This document shows, piece by piece, positions 1 to 8,353 of a stretch of 64,000 bases of DNA. How positions within the stretch are numbered: position 1 is the stretch's first letter; every line of letters starts with the position of its first letter. The notes below the pieces were generated by a model that made no database searches, was not told the origin of the DNA, and saw nothing but the letters and a program-made list of their open reading frames with translations. Origin of the DNA: Firmicutes bacterium M10-2 (lineage in GTDB: Bacteria > Bacillota_I > Bacilli_A > Erysipelotrichales > Erysipelotrichaceae); NCBI GenBank assembly GCA_000403415.2, contig KE159692.1, positions 148,692-212,691 on the forward strand. The letters run 5' to 3'. A program made the position numbers and the translations under genes.

Positions 1-612
1 ATCGATATCAAATCGCAAAGCGAAATGGAAGAGCTTGGTATCGACTATATGGCAATTGCTGCGAAGATGCAGGAAGATTATGAGGCGAAAAAAGCGGCTG
101 AACGTGCGTATAAGCAGCAAGAAAAGATTAAAGCTCTCAAAGAAAATCAGGAAGAAATGGAAGATGTGACCGAAGACTTTACATTCGATGTGGAAGAAGA
201 AGACAGTGAACCGGTCATTGAGTCGCTCTATGCTACAGAAGCCGAAAATCTCGAAGCGGCGAAAGAATCGGAAAGTATCTTGGATGAAATGGAAGAAGCG
301 GCTCGCCTTGCGAAAGAGATTCGTAAAGCGAATCAGGACCATGAACCACGGGATTACGTATCGAAATTCGAAAAACTGGCCGATACTTCGCATAAAGAGG
401 AGGCTCAGCTTCCACGAAAAGAAAAGACATTGGAACAGCTGATTGAAGAAAAAGAAGAAAAGAAACCGGAAAAGAAAAAGATGGATTTTGATGCCATGAA
501 GCCAATTTATTCCGATGAAGAGCTTGCAGAAATCGAAGAGGATGAGCTTGACGACGAAATCTGGGATGAGGATGTTGATTACGAGCAATACGATGAATAT
601 TATGATGATTAA
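1..612 (+). CDS. nusA: Transcription termination/antitermination factor NusA, C-terminal part
   Basis: The reading frame is open from the first base, so the N-terminal domain and most RNA-binding domains lie upstream of the window. It opens with IDIKSQSEMEELG, which resembles the end of the second KH domain of NusA (the family's 'GW.IDIKS' segment). A long Glu/Asp- and Lys-rich tail of about 185 residues follows, ending in EDVDYEQYDEYYDD. NusA binds RNA polymerase and nascent RNA and modulates pausing, termination and antitermination. The acidic tail is much longer than in Bacillus NusA, which stops soon after KH2. The next gene, ylxR, starts 12 bp downstream behind an AAGGAGG site, as in the conserved nusA-ylxR-ylxQ-infB order. 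Confidence 0.9.
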   Translation: MDIKSQSEMEELGIDYMAIAAKMQEDYEAKKAAERAYKQQEKIKALKENQEEMEDVTEDFTFDVEEEDSEPVIESLYATEAENLEAAKESESILDEMEEAARLAKEIRKANQDHEPRDYVSKFEKLADTSHKEEAQLPRKEKTLEQLIEEKEEKKPEKKKMDFDAMKPIYSDEELAEIEEDELDDEIWDEDVDYEQYDEYYDD

Positions 613-624
613 GGAGGGGTGTAG

Positions 625-885
625 ATGAAAAAAATCCCGATGCGAAAATGTGTCGTGACTCAGGAACGTTTTCCGAAAAAGGAATTGATCCGTATCGTTC
701 GGACTCCGGAAGATACGATTGAAATTGATGAAAAAGGAAAAAGAAACGGACACGGGGCCTATATCCAGCGATCACTGGAAACACTGGAAAAAGCGAAACG
801 GTCCAAAGCGCTTGAACGTGCACTTGAAGCCAGCATTCCTCAAGAAATCTATGATGAATTAGAGGCGATAGTCAGTGGTCAATAA
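625..885 (+). CDS. ylxR: YlxR/RnpM family RNA-binding protein
   Basis: An 86-residue basic protein with the family opening PMRKCVVTQERFPKKELIRIVR and the later GRGAY-like signature, here RNGHGAYIQRS. YlxR proteins (DUF448) bind nucleic acid, and the Bacillus member has been described as an RNase P modulator (RnpM). The gene lies between nusA and the L7Ae-like gene in the usual order. A good AAGGAGGGG site lies 7 bp before the ATG. Its end overlaps the GTG start of the next gene, so the two are probably translationally coupled. Confidence 0.9.
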   Translation: MKKIPMRKCVVTQERFPKKELIRIVRTPEDTIEIDEKGKRNGHGAYIQRSLETLEKAKRSKALERALEASIPQEIYDELEAIVSGQ

Positions 886-1168
886 GACAATTTCCAAACT
901 CCAGTTCGCAATCAGAGCCAGACAATGCGCCATGGGCGATCAATTGATCAAGGCGGTACAGTCCGGTAAAGCGAAATTGGTAATTTATTCAAGTGCTTGC
1001 GGAGAAAACCGCAAAAAAAAATTAAACGATAAATGTGCAAGTTTTCACGTTCCGGTCCTTGAGATGTCAGATGAAGAATTTTCGCAGATCTCAAGCAGAC
1101 CGTTGATGTCGATCGCAATTTTAGATAAAAATTTTGCGGATGGAATATTGAAAGATATGAAAGGATGA
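875..1168 (+). CDS. ylxQ: L7Ae/L30e/Gadd45-family RNA-binding protein YlxQ
   Basis: A 97-residue protein whose residues 8-90 fit the small alpha-beta-alpha L7Ae/YbxF fold. Visible features are the lysine-rich helix entry [21 protein letters not shown] and the strand around [17 protein letters not shown]. Family members bind kink-turn RNA and associate with ribosomes. The start is GTG inside the last codons of ylxR, and its stop overlaps the infB start (ATGA). This tight packing supports one nusA-ylxR-ylxQ-infB-rbfA transcript. Confidence 0.85.
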   Translation: MVNKTISKLQFAIRARQCAMGDQLIKAVQSGKAKLVIYSSACGENRKKKLNDKCASFHVPVLEMSDEEFSQISSRPLMSIAILDKNFADGILKDMKG

Positions 1169-3030
1169 GTGATCAAATGGCAAAACCACAACAAAAAAGA
1201 AAACCAGCCAAAAAAGGGAACAATCGCAACCACAATCGTTCCTACAATAATACTCCGAGAAAGCAGCAGGAGCATGTAAAGGAAATTACTTACAGCACAC
1301 CGCTTAGTGTTGGACAGCTTGCGGAACTCATGAAGAGGAACAGCTCTGAAATTATCAAGTTCCTGTTTATGATGGGGAATATGTCAACGATCAATACGGT
1401 CCTTTCAGATGAGGAGATCGAATTGATCTGTATGGAATTCAATGTGACGGTTCATAAAGAAATCGTGATTGAAGAAGATGATATCGAAGAACAGATCGGA
1501 AATCTCGAATTCGACGAAAAAGATTTGAAACCACGCCCTCCGGTTGTAACGATCATGGGGCATGTCGATCATGGAAAAACGACATTGCTTGATACGATTC
1601 GAAAAACTCACGTGACAAGCGGAGAATTCGGGGGGATTACCCAGCATATTGGTGCCTATCAAGTTTCGGTAGGAGGAAGAAAAGTTACTTTCTTGGATAC
1701 GCCAGGACATGAAGCTTTCACGGCAATGCGTGCTCGAGGTGCGCAAATTACCGATATTGTTATTTTGATCGTAGCCGCTGATGATGGAGTCATGCCGCAA
1801 ACAAAGGAATCGATTGATCATGCTCGTGCGGCAGGAGTGCCAATTGTTGTTGCAGTAAATAAGATTGATAAGCCGGGAGCAAATCCAGACAAAGTTATGG
1901 CTGAATTATCCGATCTTGGTGTCATGCCTGAAGAATGGGGCGGAGACACGATTTTTACGCAGATTTCTGCTCGAAGCGGAGAAGGCGTCCATGATTTGCT
2001 GGAAACACTCATTCTTGTAGCGGATATGCAAGAATTGAAAGCAAATCCGGATACGAATGCTTCCGGAACGGTCGTAGAAGCAAAACTTGATAAAGGACGC
2101 GGTCCTGTCGCAACATTGCTTGTACAGCAAGGAACATTGCATACAGGAGATAGTGTCGTGGTCGGAACAAGTTTCGGACGTGTGCGCAAGATGACCAACG
2201 ATAAAGGCATGGAAATTAAACAAGCGCTTCCTTCGACTCCGGTAGAAATTATCGGATTGAACGAAGTTCCTCGTGCAGGGGATGTGTTTATGACGTATGA
2301 ATCGTATAAAAAAGCAAGCGAAATTGCCGGACATCGGTTGGAAAAACAAATTGAGAAAGAAAGAAATCAGACTTCGGCGATGTCACTGGAAGATCTTGCT
2401 CGTCAAATTAACGAAGGAGATGTCAAAGATATCAATATCTTAATCAAGGCGGATGTACAAGGTTCTGCAGAAGCTCTGAAAGCCAGTATGGAAAAACTGG
2501 ATGTGGATACGGTGCGTGTCAATGTGATTCGTTCGACAGTCGGAACGATTACGGAATCCGACATCATGTTGGCGAGCGCTTCAAATGCGATTATTTACGG
2601 ATTCAATATTCGTCCAACAGCAGCAATCCGTAAAAAAGCAGAAGAAGAAGGAGTTGAAATCCGACTTCATAACATTATCTACAAAGCTCTTGAAGAATTA
2701 GAATCCGCTATGAAAGGTATGCTGGCTCCGGTTTACGAAGAAGTTGTGATCGGACAAGCGGAAGTTCGCCAAATTTATAAAGTATCGAAAGTAGGTACGA
2801 TTGCAGGATGTATGGTTACAGATGGTTCTGTACGTCGTGATTGTTCGGTTCGTTTAATTCGCGACGGAATTGTTATATACACAGGTAAGCTTGGATCACT
2901 TCGTCGTTTTGACAATGATGTCAAAGAAGTGACAAATGGCTATGAATGTGGTATGACCATAGAGAACTTCAATGATATCAAAGTGGATGATATCATCGAA
3001 GCATTCGAAGATCAGGAAGTGGTTGAATAA
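1165..3030 (+). CDS. infB: Translation initiation factor IF-2
   Basis: A 621-residue IF-2 with a short basic N-terminus, an IF2-N domain at about residues 45-95, and a GTPase domain with G1 [10 protein letters not shown]3 DTPGHEAFT and G4 NKID. Domains II, III and IV (fMet-tRNA binding) run to the C-terminus. IF-2 is the GTPase that places initiator tRNA in the ribosomal P site. The long N-terminal extension of enterobacterial IF-2 is absent, as usual in small Firmicutes forms. The ATG chosen overlaps the ylxQ stop. An ATG four codons later (MAKPQQ) has the AAGGA at 1161 about 11 bp upstream, so it is an equal alternative. Confidence 0.97.
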   Translation: MSDQMAKPQQKRKPAKKGNNRNHNRSYNNTPRKQQEHVKEITYSTPLSVGQLAELMKRNSSEIIKFLFMMGNMSTINTVLSDEEIELICMEFNVTVHKEIVIEEDDIEEQIGNLEFDEKDLKPRPPVVTIMGHVDHGKTTLLDTIRKTHVTSGEFGGITQHIGAYQVSVGGRKVTFLDTPGHEAFTAMRARGAQITDIVILIVAADDGVMPQTKESIDHARAAGVPIVVAVNKIDKPGANPDKVMAELSDLGVMPEEWGGDTIFTQISARSGEGVHDLLETLILVADMQELKANPDTNASGTVVEAKLDKGRGPVATLLVQQGTLHTGDSVVVGTSFGRVRKMTNDKGMEIKQALPSTPVEIIGLNEVPRAGDVFMTYESYKKASEIAGHRLEKQIEKERNQTSAMSLEDLARQINEGDVKDINILIKADVQGSAEALKASMEKLDVDTVRVNVIRSTVGTITESDIMLASASNAIIYGFNIRPTAAIRKKAEEEGVEIRLHNIIYKALEELESAMKGMLAPVYEEVVIGQAEVRQIYKVSKVGTIAGCMVTDGSVRRDCSVRLIRDGIVIYTGKLGSLRRFDNDVKEVTNGYECGMTIENFNDIKVDDIIEAFEDQEVVE

Positions 3031-3383
3031 TGACGACAGTTAAACAAGATCGAATGGATTCGATCATCATGAAAGAAATTTCTAGGATCTTACAGTTTGA
3101 ACTGAAAAATCCTAATTTGGGATTTGTGACTGTGACGGATGTGCAATGCACTAGAGATATGTCGCAAGCAAAAGTGTTTGTGTCATTTTTAGGGCAGCAG
3201 ACACGCAATGAAGCAGGAATGAAGATTTTGAATCAGTCAAAAGGGTTTATTCGTTCTACTCTTGCGAAAAATGTCAAGATGCGCAAAGTTCCCGAATTGA
3301 TTTTTGTACAGGATAAATCTTTGGAGCAAGGGCGCAAGATTGAAAATATTATCAAAGAAATTAACGAAAAAGAAGATTCATGA
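3030..3383 (+). CDS. rbfA: Ribosome-binding factor A
   Basis: A 117-residue RbfA with the typical start (DRMDSIIMKEISRILQFELKNPNLGFVTVTDVQ) and the KH-like core ending MRKVPELIFVQDKSLEQGRKIENII. RbfA binds 30S precursors and supports 16S rRNA maturation. The start codon overlaps the infB stop as TAATG. The last codons lie inside an intrinsic terminator hairpin, which makes this the last gene of the nusA operon. Confidence 0.96.
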   Translation: MTTVKQDRMDSIIMKEISRILQFELKNPNLGFVTVTDVQCTRDMSQAKVFVSFLGQQTRNEAGMKILNQSKGFIRSTLAKNVKMRKVPELIFVQDKSLEQGRKIENIIKEINEKEDS

Positions 3384-3401
3384 TCAATCTTCTTTTTTTT
3401 T
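3370..3401 (+). terminator. Intrinsic terminator of the nusA-rbfA operon
   Basis: The stem AAGAAGATT / AATCTTCTT with a 7-nt loop is followed by a run of T. The hairpin overlaps the rbfA stop codon. Confidence 0.85.
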
Positions 3402-3494
3402 CGGCAAAAAGAACAAAAAAATGTATATATGAAATCTTTGTGTGGTATCCTTCTGATAGGAAAATAAAATTTGAAAAGGGAGAAGGTGCTGAAG

Positions 3495-4448
3495 TTGAAA
3501 CAATTTTTCTTCGCAATCGTTTATGGAATACGTAATATGATTGTCTTAACCGTGATCTTGTTTGCATTTCTCTTTTTTATCGACTGGTTTAATCCTATAT
3601 TTCGAAATATTCATATTGCAGATATTTTTCATGCGTTTTTAACTCCTGGATGTGTGATTGTCATTGTGGCTTTGAGCGGAATTTATACATTTTTGACTAA
3701 ATTATTCGAAAAATGCCGTTTTTTGAATACTCTGCTTTCTGTGTGCTTGCTCATCGGATATGGTTGGATTGGTTATCAATATACATATGTTCAGATTAAG
3801 GAAGAGATCGAAAATCAATATGCTCAGCTTGCGATGAAGAAAGCACAAGCTGAATTGGAAGATCTTTCAGCACAGACATTTGTTTATGAGGGGCTTCCTG
3901 TGTTGCGATTTGTAAGTGATGCGACTGTACCTCAGGAAGTTGCAGATCATTTTGCGTTTTCGATTGTTTCCGAACAACCCTCTTTTCTGCTTGATAAGTG
4001 TACATCGATTCTCATCATGGACGAACACTACTTTTTCGAAGAAGAAACGGCACGTGAAAATGAAAAGATTGTAGGCTTTGCAAGTAGTGCGGATATGGCG
4101 ATTCGCTTATTGAGGAACGATCAAACGGGTCCTTATATCGACTTGTCTATGCCTGATATTATTATGCAGCCGGATGATTATTATATTCATACTTTAGCCC
4201 ATGAATTATCTCATCTTTACGATTATCAGTATGCGTATAGTCAAAGTTTCTTAAGTGATAATCCAAGATTCGAAAAGCTTTATGCCCAAGAGGGGGATCA
4301 TTTGAGTGCTTACGGGGCAAGTTCGCGTGCGGAATACTTTGCCGAAGCTTCCAAATATTATTTATTTTATCCTGAAAAGTTGAAAGTTTCAGCACCAAAC
4401 ACATATGCATATTTCCAGGAATTATACGGAAAGGAGATTTGGTCATGA
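3495..4448 (+). CDS. Membrane protein with HExxH metallopeptidase motif
   Basis: About 317 residues. Three hydrophobic segments fill the first third (around residues 5-30, 45-65 and 75-95), followed by an outside or inside globular domain. That domain contains HTLAHELSHLYDY with the zinc motif HELSH at residues 236-240. A downstream SSRAEYFAEASKYY could supply a glutamate ligand, which suggests a gluzincin-like peptidase. I chose the TTG at 3495 because AGAAGG at 3481 sits 8 bp before it; an upstream in-frame TTG at 3471 has no such site. The stop overlaps the next gene's ATG, so the two form an operon. I do not recognise a named family, and protease activity is inferred from the motif only. 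Confidence 0.7.
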   Translation: MKQFFFAIVYGIRNMIVLTVILFAFLFFIDWFNPIFRNIHIADIFHAFLTPGCVIVIVALSGIYTFLTKLFEKCRFLNTLLSVCLLIGYGWIGYQYTYVQIKEEIENQYAQLAMKKAQAELEDLSAQTFVYEGLPVLRFVSDATVPQEVADHFAFSIVSEQPSFLLDKCTSILIMDEHYFFEEETARENEKIVGFASSADMAIRLLRNDQTGPYIDLSMPDIIMQPDDYYIHTLAHELSHLYDYQYAYSQSFLSDNPRFEKLYAQEGDHLSAYGASSRAEYFAEASKYYLFYPEKLKVSAPNTYAYFQELYGKEIWS

Positions 4449-5566
4449 AAAAAATCGTATTAACGGGAGGTCCTTGTGCCGGAAAGACGACAGCTCTTTT
4501 GATGCTTAAAAAGCGTCTTGAAAAAAAAGGATTGCATGTCGTACTCTTTTCGGAGATTGCTTCTCAAGTGCTGCAGGAAAATATTCATCCAAACAAGATC
4601 GGATTATATGAGTTTCAAAAAGAAATTTTTGAAAGGCAGAAAAGAGAAGAGGATAAGTTGTGTGAACAATGCGATTTAGTATTGCTTGATCGTGGACTGA
4701 TCGATCATAAAGCATATTTACCAAAAGAAATGTTCGAGTTGCTGTTAAAAGAAGAAGAGGTTACTTTGGATTCTTTATATGATCGCTATAATGGGGTCTT
4801 GATCTTGCAAAGCGGAGCAAGTGTCGGTAAGTATCGTAAAGAAACGAATAGAGTGCGTTTGGAAGAAAAGGATGAAGCCTTAAAGATCGATGAAGAATTT
4901 GTGAAGGTATGGAGCAGACATCCTCATTCAGTACGTATCGAAGCAAAGGAAATTTTTGATGAAAAGGTGGCCAGAATGGAACAGGCGATACTTAATGAAT
5001 TAGGTATCGAATTTTTAGATGTAGTTGATGAAAACGGAAAGCCGACAGGTGCCATTGTAGAGCGTGAGTATGCTCATCAAAAGGGAATATGGCATCGAAC
5101 TTCCCACGTCTGGATCGTTCGCAAATGCATGGACAAAGTACAAATTTTAGTGCAGCAGAGAGCCAGAAATAAAAGTTCGTTTCCTTTGTGCTTCGATATT
5201 TCTTCGGCAGGTCATATTCCTACGGGAAGCGGTTTTATCGAATCGGCAATCCGTGAATGCCAAGAAGAGCTGGGAATTTCTCTCGAAGCGTGTGATTTGC
5301 ACGAATGTGGATTACGTACAGTGGTATGGGATGATTCTTTTTTCGAAAAGACGTTTCATGATCGGCAGATTTCTAAGGTTTTTGTCGTGAATAAGGATCT
5401 TTCCATTGGTCAATTTAAAGTTCAAAAAGAAGAATTGGATCATGTTGAATGGTTTGATTTGGAAGAGCTTATGAAAGCTGTTCGGGATAATTCGATCATT
5501 CACTGCATTGCGTTAGAAGAGTTGAATATGGTCGCAAATACAATAAAAAAGGATATCTTGTTTTGA
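4445..5566 (+). CDS. P-loop NTPase (AAA_28-like) fused to a Nudix domain
   Basis: A 373-residue fusion. Residues 1-175 form a P-loop kinase-like domain with Walker A GGPCAGKTT and LLDRGLIDH as a Walker B-like strand. Residues 190-365 form a Nudix hydrolase domain that begins FLDVVDENGKPTGAIVERE, like IDI/YfcD-type Nudix proteins. The Nudix helix (residues 256-278) keeps REC.EELG, but the Glu of GX5E is Ser262, so catalysis may be altered. The ATG has AAGGAG 8 bp upstream and overlaps the preceding stop. The stop codon lies inside the terminator hairpin that was duplicated by a MITE. The substrate is unknown; nucleotide or isoprenoid-like diphosphates are possible from the family only. Confidence 0.8.
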   Translation: MKKIVLTGGPCAGKTTALLMLKKRLEKKGLHVVLFSEIASQVLQENIHPNKIGLYEFQKEIFERQKREEDKLCEQCDLVLLDRGLIDHKAYLPKEMFELLLKEEEVTLDSLYDRYNGVLILQSGASVGKYRKETNRVRLEEKDEALKIDEEFVKVWSRHPHSVRIEAKEIFDEKVARMEQAILNELGIEFLDVVDENGKPTGAIVEREYAHQKGIWHRTSHVWIVRKCMDKVQILVQQRARNKSSFPLCFDISSAGHIPTGSGFIESAIRECQEELGISLEACDLHECGLRTVVWDDSFFEKTFHDRQISKVFVVNKDLSIGQFKVQKEELDHVEWFDLEELMKAVRDNSIIHCIALEELNMVANTIKKDILF

Positions 5567-5573
5567 TATCCTT
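5549..5573. repeat. Left copy of 25-bp terminator-hairpin target duplication
   Basis: The arms AAGGATATC and GATATCCTT form a hairpin around TTGTTTT. An identical 25-bp copy lies at 5765-5789, directly on the other side of the 191-bp element. This left copy keeps the A-run on its left, so it has the U-tract for minus-strand transcripts. The right copy keeps the T-run for plus-strand transcripts. The original was therefore probably one bidirectional terminator between the Nudix-fusion gene and thlA. Confidence 0.85.
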
Positions 5574-5764
5574 CAGGCTGTTGACAAAGTCGATTTTTCA
5601 AATCGGCTTTGTCACAGCTTTTTATTTTTCTCCCACAAATGAATAAAAAAAGAGCAATTTGAGGTATTTAAGTACCTAATATTACTCTTTTTTTAGACCT
5701 TTTTACCCACTTTTATTTTATTGAAATTTAATTTTTTCAAAATAGGTAGTTTGTCAACACTCTG
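5574..5764. mobile_element. 191-bp MITE, copy 1, inserted at a terminator
   Basis: The element starts CAGGCTGTTGACAAA and ends TTTGTCAACACTCTG, an imperfect terminal inverted repeat matching 13 of 15 positions. It is identical base for base to the element at 40164-40354. It carries no coding sequence. Inside are a subterminal hairpin (GACAAAG-CGATTT paired with AAATCG-CTTTGTC) and a long central stem at 5645-5694 of A7-GAG and AGGTA against TACCT and CTC-T7, which reads as a bidirectional terminator. Its ends match the IS1182-like element at 62355-64000, so a transposase of that kind probably mobilises it. It is flanked by a perfect 25-bp direct repeat that is itself a hairpin. Confidence 0.85.
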
Positions 5765-5789
5765 AAGGATATCTTGTTTTGATATCCTT
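5765..5789. repeat. Right copy of 25-bp terminator-hairpin target duplication
   Basis: A perfect repeat of the hairpin left of the MITE, here followed by a T-run. It still looks like a working intrinsic terminator in the plus direction. Read in the minus direction it lies just behind the thlA stop codon. Confidence 0.85.
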
Positions 5790-5803
5790 TTTTCTAATTT
5801 AAA

Positions 5804-7012
5804 TTAGTCTACGCAGTTTTTAACGATAACGGCAACACCCATACCGCCACCAATGCAAAGAGAAGCAAGACCGTATTCGGATTTGCGTTTGATCATTTCA
5901 TGGAGCAGGGAAACGAGAATACGGTTTCCGGAAGCACCAACTGGGTGTCCAAGAGCAATCGCACCACCATTGACGTTTGTGATTTCCATCAAGGCTTCAC
6001 GATCGATTCCTGTCTTTTCGATCAATTCATGAACAACACCTAGAGATTGTGAAGCGAATGCTTCATTCAATTCGATTAAGTTGATGTCCTGAAGTTTAAG
6101 ATCAGCATCTTTTAATGCATTCAAGATGGCTGGCGTAGGACCAAGACCCATTACAAGAGGATCTACTCCGCCTTGTCCGCAGCCGATAATTTCGGCAATT
6201 GGTTTTAAATTGTATTTTTTAACAGCTTCTTCGCTTGCTACGATACACATGGATGCACCATCATTGATTCCAGATGCGTTTCCGGCTGTTACTGTACCGT
6301 CTTTGATAAATGCAGGACGAAGTTTTGCAAGTTTTTCCATGCTTGTAGCACGAGGGTGTTCGTCTGTATCGAATACCGTAACGCCTTTGCGTGTCTTGAT
6401 TTCGATTGGGACGATTTCATCTTTGAATTTTCCTTCGGAAATGGCTTTCGCAGCTTTTTCTTGAGAAGCAAGTGCAAATTCATCTTGCATTTCGCGAGTG
6501 ATATCGTATTTTTTAGCGATGTTTTCCGCAGTAACACCCATATGTACGTTGTTCATGGCATCGGTCAACGCATCATAAGTCATGGCATCGACAATTGTCT
6601 GATTACCCATCTTTGTTCCGGTACGGTTTTTACCATCTAAAAGATAAGGGGCAGCAGACATATTTTCTACACCACCGGCAACAAAGATATCTCCCCAACC
6701 GGCGTGAATACGGATTGCTGCTTCGATTACAGCTTCAAGACCTGAACCGCAGACCATATTGATCGCGTGAGCAGGAACGCTTTGAGGAATACCGGCATCC
6801 AATGAGATGTGACGGGCGATATTTTGTCCCAATCCTGCAGAGATAACGTTACCAATGATGACTTCATTGATATCGCTTGGTTCAATGCCGGCTTCCTTGA
6901 TTGCCGCTTTTAATACAGTAGCACCAAGTTCTGCAGCAGGAACGGTTGTTAAGCTACCTAAAAAAGTTCCGATTGCGCTACGTTTTGCAGCAACAATATA
7001 TGCTTTATTCAT
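5804..7012 (-). CDS. thlA: Acetyl-CoA C-acetyltransferase (thiolase)
   Basis: A 402-residue thiolase II. The nucleophilic Cys88 lies in NMVCGSGLEAV, the active-site His356 in GHPVGASG, and the second Cys386 in CIGGGMG. The enzyme condenses two acetyl-CoA to acetoacetyl-CoA, the first step toward butyrate. The rest of that pathway is encoded 1.5-9 kb away on the other strand. A perfect TTGACA promoter and a Rex-like box lie upstream. The ribosome site is modest (GAAAGTGGG, 10-15 bp before the ATG). The thiolase fold is certain; the biosynthetic direction is inferred from the neighbours. Confidence 0.95.
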   Translation of the reverse strand: MNKAYIVAAKRSAIGTFLGSLTTVPAAELGATVLKAAIKEAGIEPSDINEVIIGNVISAGLGQNIARHISLDAGIPQSVPAHAINMVCGSGLEAVIEAAIRIHAGWGDIFVAGGVENMSAAPYLLDGKNRTGTKMGNQTIVDAMTYDALTDAMNNVHMGVTAENIAKKYDITREMQDEFALASQEKAAKAISEGKFKDEIVPIEIKTRKGVTVFDTDEHPRATSMEKLAKLRPAFIKDGTVTAGNASGINDGASMCIVASEEAVKKYNLKPIAEIIGCGQGGVDPLVMGLGPTPAILNALKDADLKLQDINLIELNEAFASQSLGVVHELIEKTGIDREALMEITNVNGGAIALGHPVGASGNRILVSLLHEMIKRKSEYGLASLCIGGGMGVAVIVKNCVD

Positions 7013-7033
7013 TTTTCAATAACCCACTTTCTA

Positions 7034-7046
7034 CTCAATATTTGAG
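7034..7046. promoter_or_regulatory. Small palindrome in the thlA leader
   Basis: CTCAATATTTGAG is a perfect 13-bp palindrome between the predicted transcription start and the thlA ribosome site. It could be an operator or chance; no family is recognised. Confidence 0.3.
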
Positions 7047-7058
7047 ATTTCTACGGAT

Positions 7059-7087
7059 ATATTAGGACAATATTTTGGAAGTGTCAA
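7059..7087 (-). promoter_or_regulatory. SigA promoter of thlA
   Basis: On the minus strand, -35 TTGACA (7087-7082), a 17-bp spacer and -10 TAATAT (7064-7059). The match to the vegetative consensus is nearly perfect. The -35 also lies in a small inverted repeat, AAGTGT-caac-ACACTT, at 7079-7094. Confidence 0.75.
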
Positions 7088-7093
7088 CACACT

Positions 7094-7111
7094 TTGTGAA
7101 AATTTTAACGA
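7094..7111. promoter_or_regulatory. Rex-like operator upstream of the thlA promoter
   Basis: TTGTGAAAATTTTAACGA matches the clostridial Rex pattern TTGTTAAnnnnTTAACAA at 12 of 14 defined positions. It ends 6 bp before the thlA -35 box. This is the same distance as the perfect site before the acd operon. Rex senses NADH/NAD+ and controls butyrate and solvent genes in clostridia. The rex gene is not in the window. Confidence 0.55.
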
Positions 7112-7154
7112 ATCCCAATGAAGAAAACTGTAAAAAAGTAAGCGTTTTTCATAG

Positions 7155-8279
7155 TTAAGCAACTTTTTTTCCATCGATAAACACAGCTTTGATCTCGTTT
7201 TGAGTGTCGATTAGCGACGATGTGCATAAAATCAGGTCCGCATCTTTTCCTTCTTTAATACTTCCGACACGATCATCGATTTTCAAAATCTTAGCCGGAG
7301 AAAGTGTAATCGCTTCAATACAAGCGTCTTCGCTCAAGCCTTCTTTGTGGGCCAGGGCCGCACATAATGGCAAATATTCTTGGGGAACCACAGGAGAGTC
7401 TGTTGTGATAGAGAATAAAATACCGGCATCATGGATCACTTTCGGAGTAGAAAAAGATTTTGCTTTCAGTTCGTATTTTGATTTATGAGTTAAAGAGGGA
7501 CCTACGATACAAGGGTATCCGCTTTCTTTGATCTGATCGACTATGATTGCTCCGTCCGTGACATGATCGAGGGTCACATCAAGATCGAATTCTTTTGCGA
7601 TCCGGATCACAGTTAAAATATCATCGCTGCGATGCGCATGGCATTTTAAAGGCATCTTTTTTTCGATAACCGGCATCATGGCTTCATACTGTATGTTGAA
7701 AGGAACATCTTTTCCTAAATCTTTGTTTCTTTTATACTCCGTGGTCTTGAATAATAAATTACGCAGCAGGGCAGCAATATTCATTCTGGTTTTGATCTTC
7801 GAATCCTTATATACACGTTTTGGATTTTCTCCGAATGCGGCTTTCATGGCTACGTTTTCGACAATGACCATTTCATCTATGCTTTTTCCGTAAGTTTTGT
7901 AACATACAAAGGTACCGCCAACAACATTGGCGCTTCCCGGGCCGGCAGCCACACAAGTAATTCCGGCATTACGTGCGTTCACAACGCTTTCATCAAGCGG
8001 ATAGCATCCGTCAATACCTCGTACTTCGGGTGTGATTGGGTCAGACATTTCATTGACATCGTTTCCTTCATCGCGAATGCTGCTTTCTTCCATACCAAGA
8101 TGGCAATGGGCTTCGATCATTCCTGGATAGAGGCGAAGTCCTGTGCAGTCAAGTACTTCTTCATCTTGTTTCGGGGCCAAGTTCTCGCCGATCTGGGCAA
8201 TCTTACCGTTTTCGATTCGGACATCGCCGATAAAGGAAGCTCTTTCAATTGGATAGATTTGTGCATTTTTAAAAATCAT
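7155..8279 (-). CDS. Amidohydrolase family protein (imidazolonepropionase-like)
   Basis: A 374-residue metal-dependent hydrolase of the amidohydrolase superfamily. A small N-terminal beta domain is followed by LYPGMIEAHCHLGMEE (metal motif HxH), KCHAHRSDDI and LDHVTDGA (further His ligands), SITTDSPVVP (catalytic Asp) and the C-terminal return VGSIKEGKDADLILC. Family members cleave cyclic amides or related C-N bonds; the substrate here cannot be read from sequence. The gene diverges from the acd operon and shares a control region containing a Rex operator. A ribosome site (AAAGGAG) is well placed. It precedes thlA in the same direction, but thlA has its own promoter. Confidence 0.85.
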   Translation of the reverse strand: MIFKNAQIYPIERASFIGDVRIENGKIAQIGENLAPKQDEEVLDCTGLRLYPGMIEAHCHLGMEESSIRDEGNDVNEMSDPITPEVRGIDGCYPLDESVVNARNAGITCVAAGPGSANVVGGTFVCYKTYGKSIDEMVIVENVAMKAAFGENPKRVYKDSKIKTRMNIAALLRNLLFKTTEYKRNKDLGKDVPFNIQYEAMMPVIEKKMPLKCHAHRSDDILTVIRIAKEFDLDVTLDHVTDGAIIVDQIKESGYPCIVGPSLTHKSKYELKAKSFSTPKVIHDAGILFSITTDSPVVPQEYLPLCAALAHKEGLSEDACIEAITLSPAKILKIDDRVGSIKEGKDADLILCTSSLIDTQNEIKAVFIDGKKVA

Positions 8280-8319
8280 AGATCATTTCTCCTTTCACAT
8301 AATCTTTCACATAATCTAT

Positions 8320-8347
8320 ATTGTAGCACTTGTTAATAAATTAACAA
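8320..8347 (-). promoter_or_regulatory. Putative promoter of the amidohydrolase gene
   Basis: On the minus strand, TTGTTA (8347-8342), a 16-bp spacer and TACAAT (8325-8320). The -35 hexamer is the outer arm of the Rex palindrome, so Rex binding would cover it. Confidence 0.5.
8330..8347. promoter_or_regulatory. Perfect Rex operator between amidohydrolase and acd
   Basis: TTGTTAATAAATTAACAA is a perfect 18-bp palindrome and a full match to the Rex consensus known from clostridia (TTGTTAAnnnnTTAACAA). It lies 6 bp upstream of the -35 of the butyrate operon and overlaps the -35 of the divergent gene. Redox control of these genes by NADH/NAD+ is therefore likely. Confidence 0.75.
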
Positions 8348-8353
8348 ATGCTA

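Noticed and set aside
5574..5764. REP/BIME or a CRISPR-like repeat
   Set aside because: Only one unit per site, with terminal inverted repeats and target duplication; this is a MITE.
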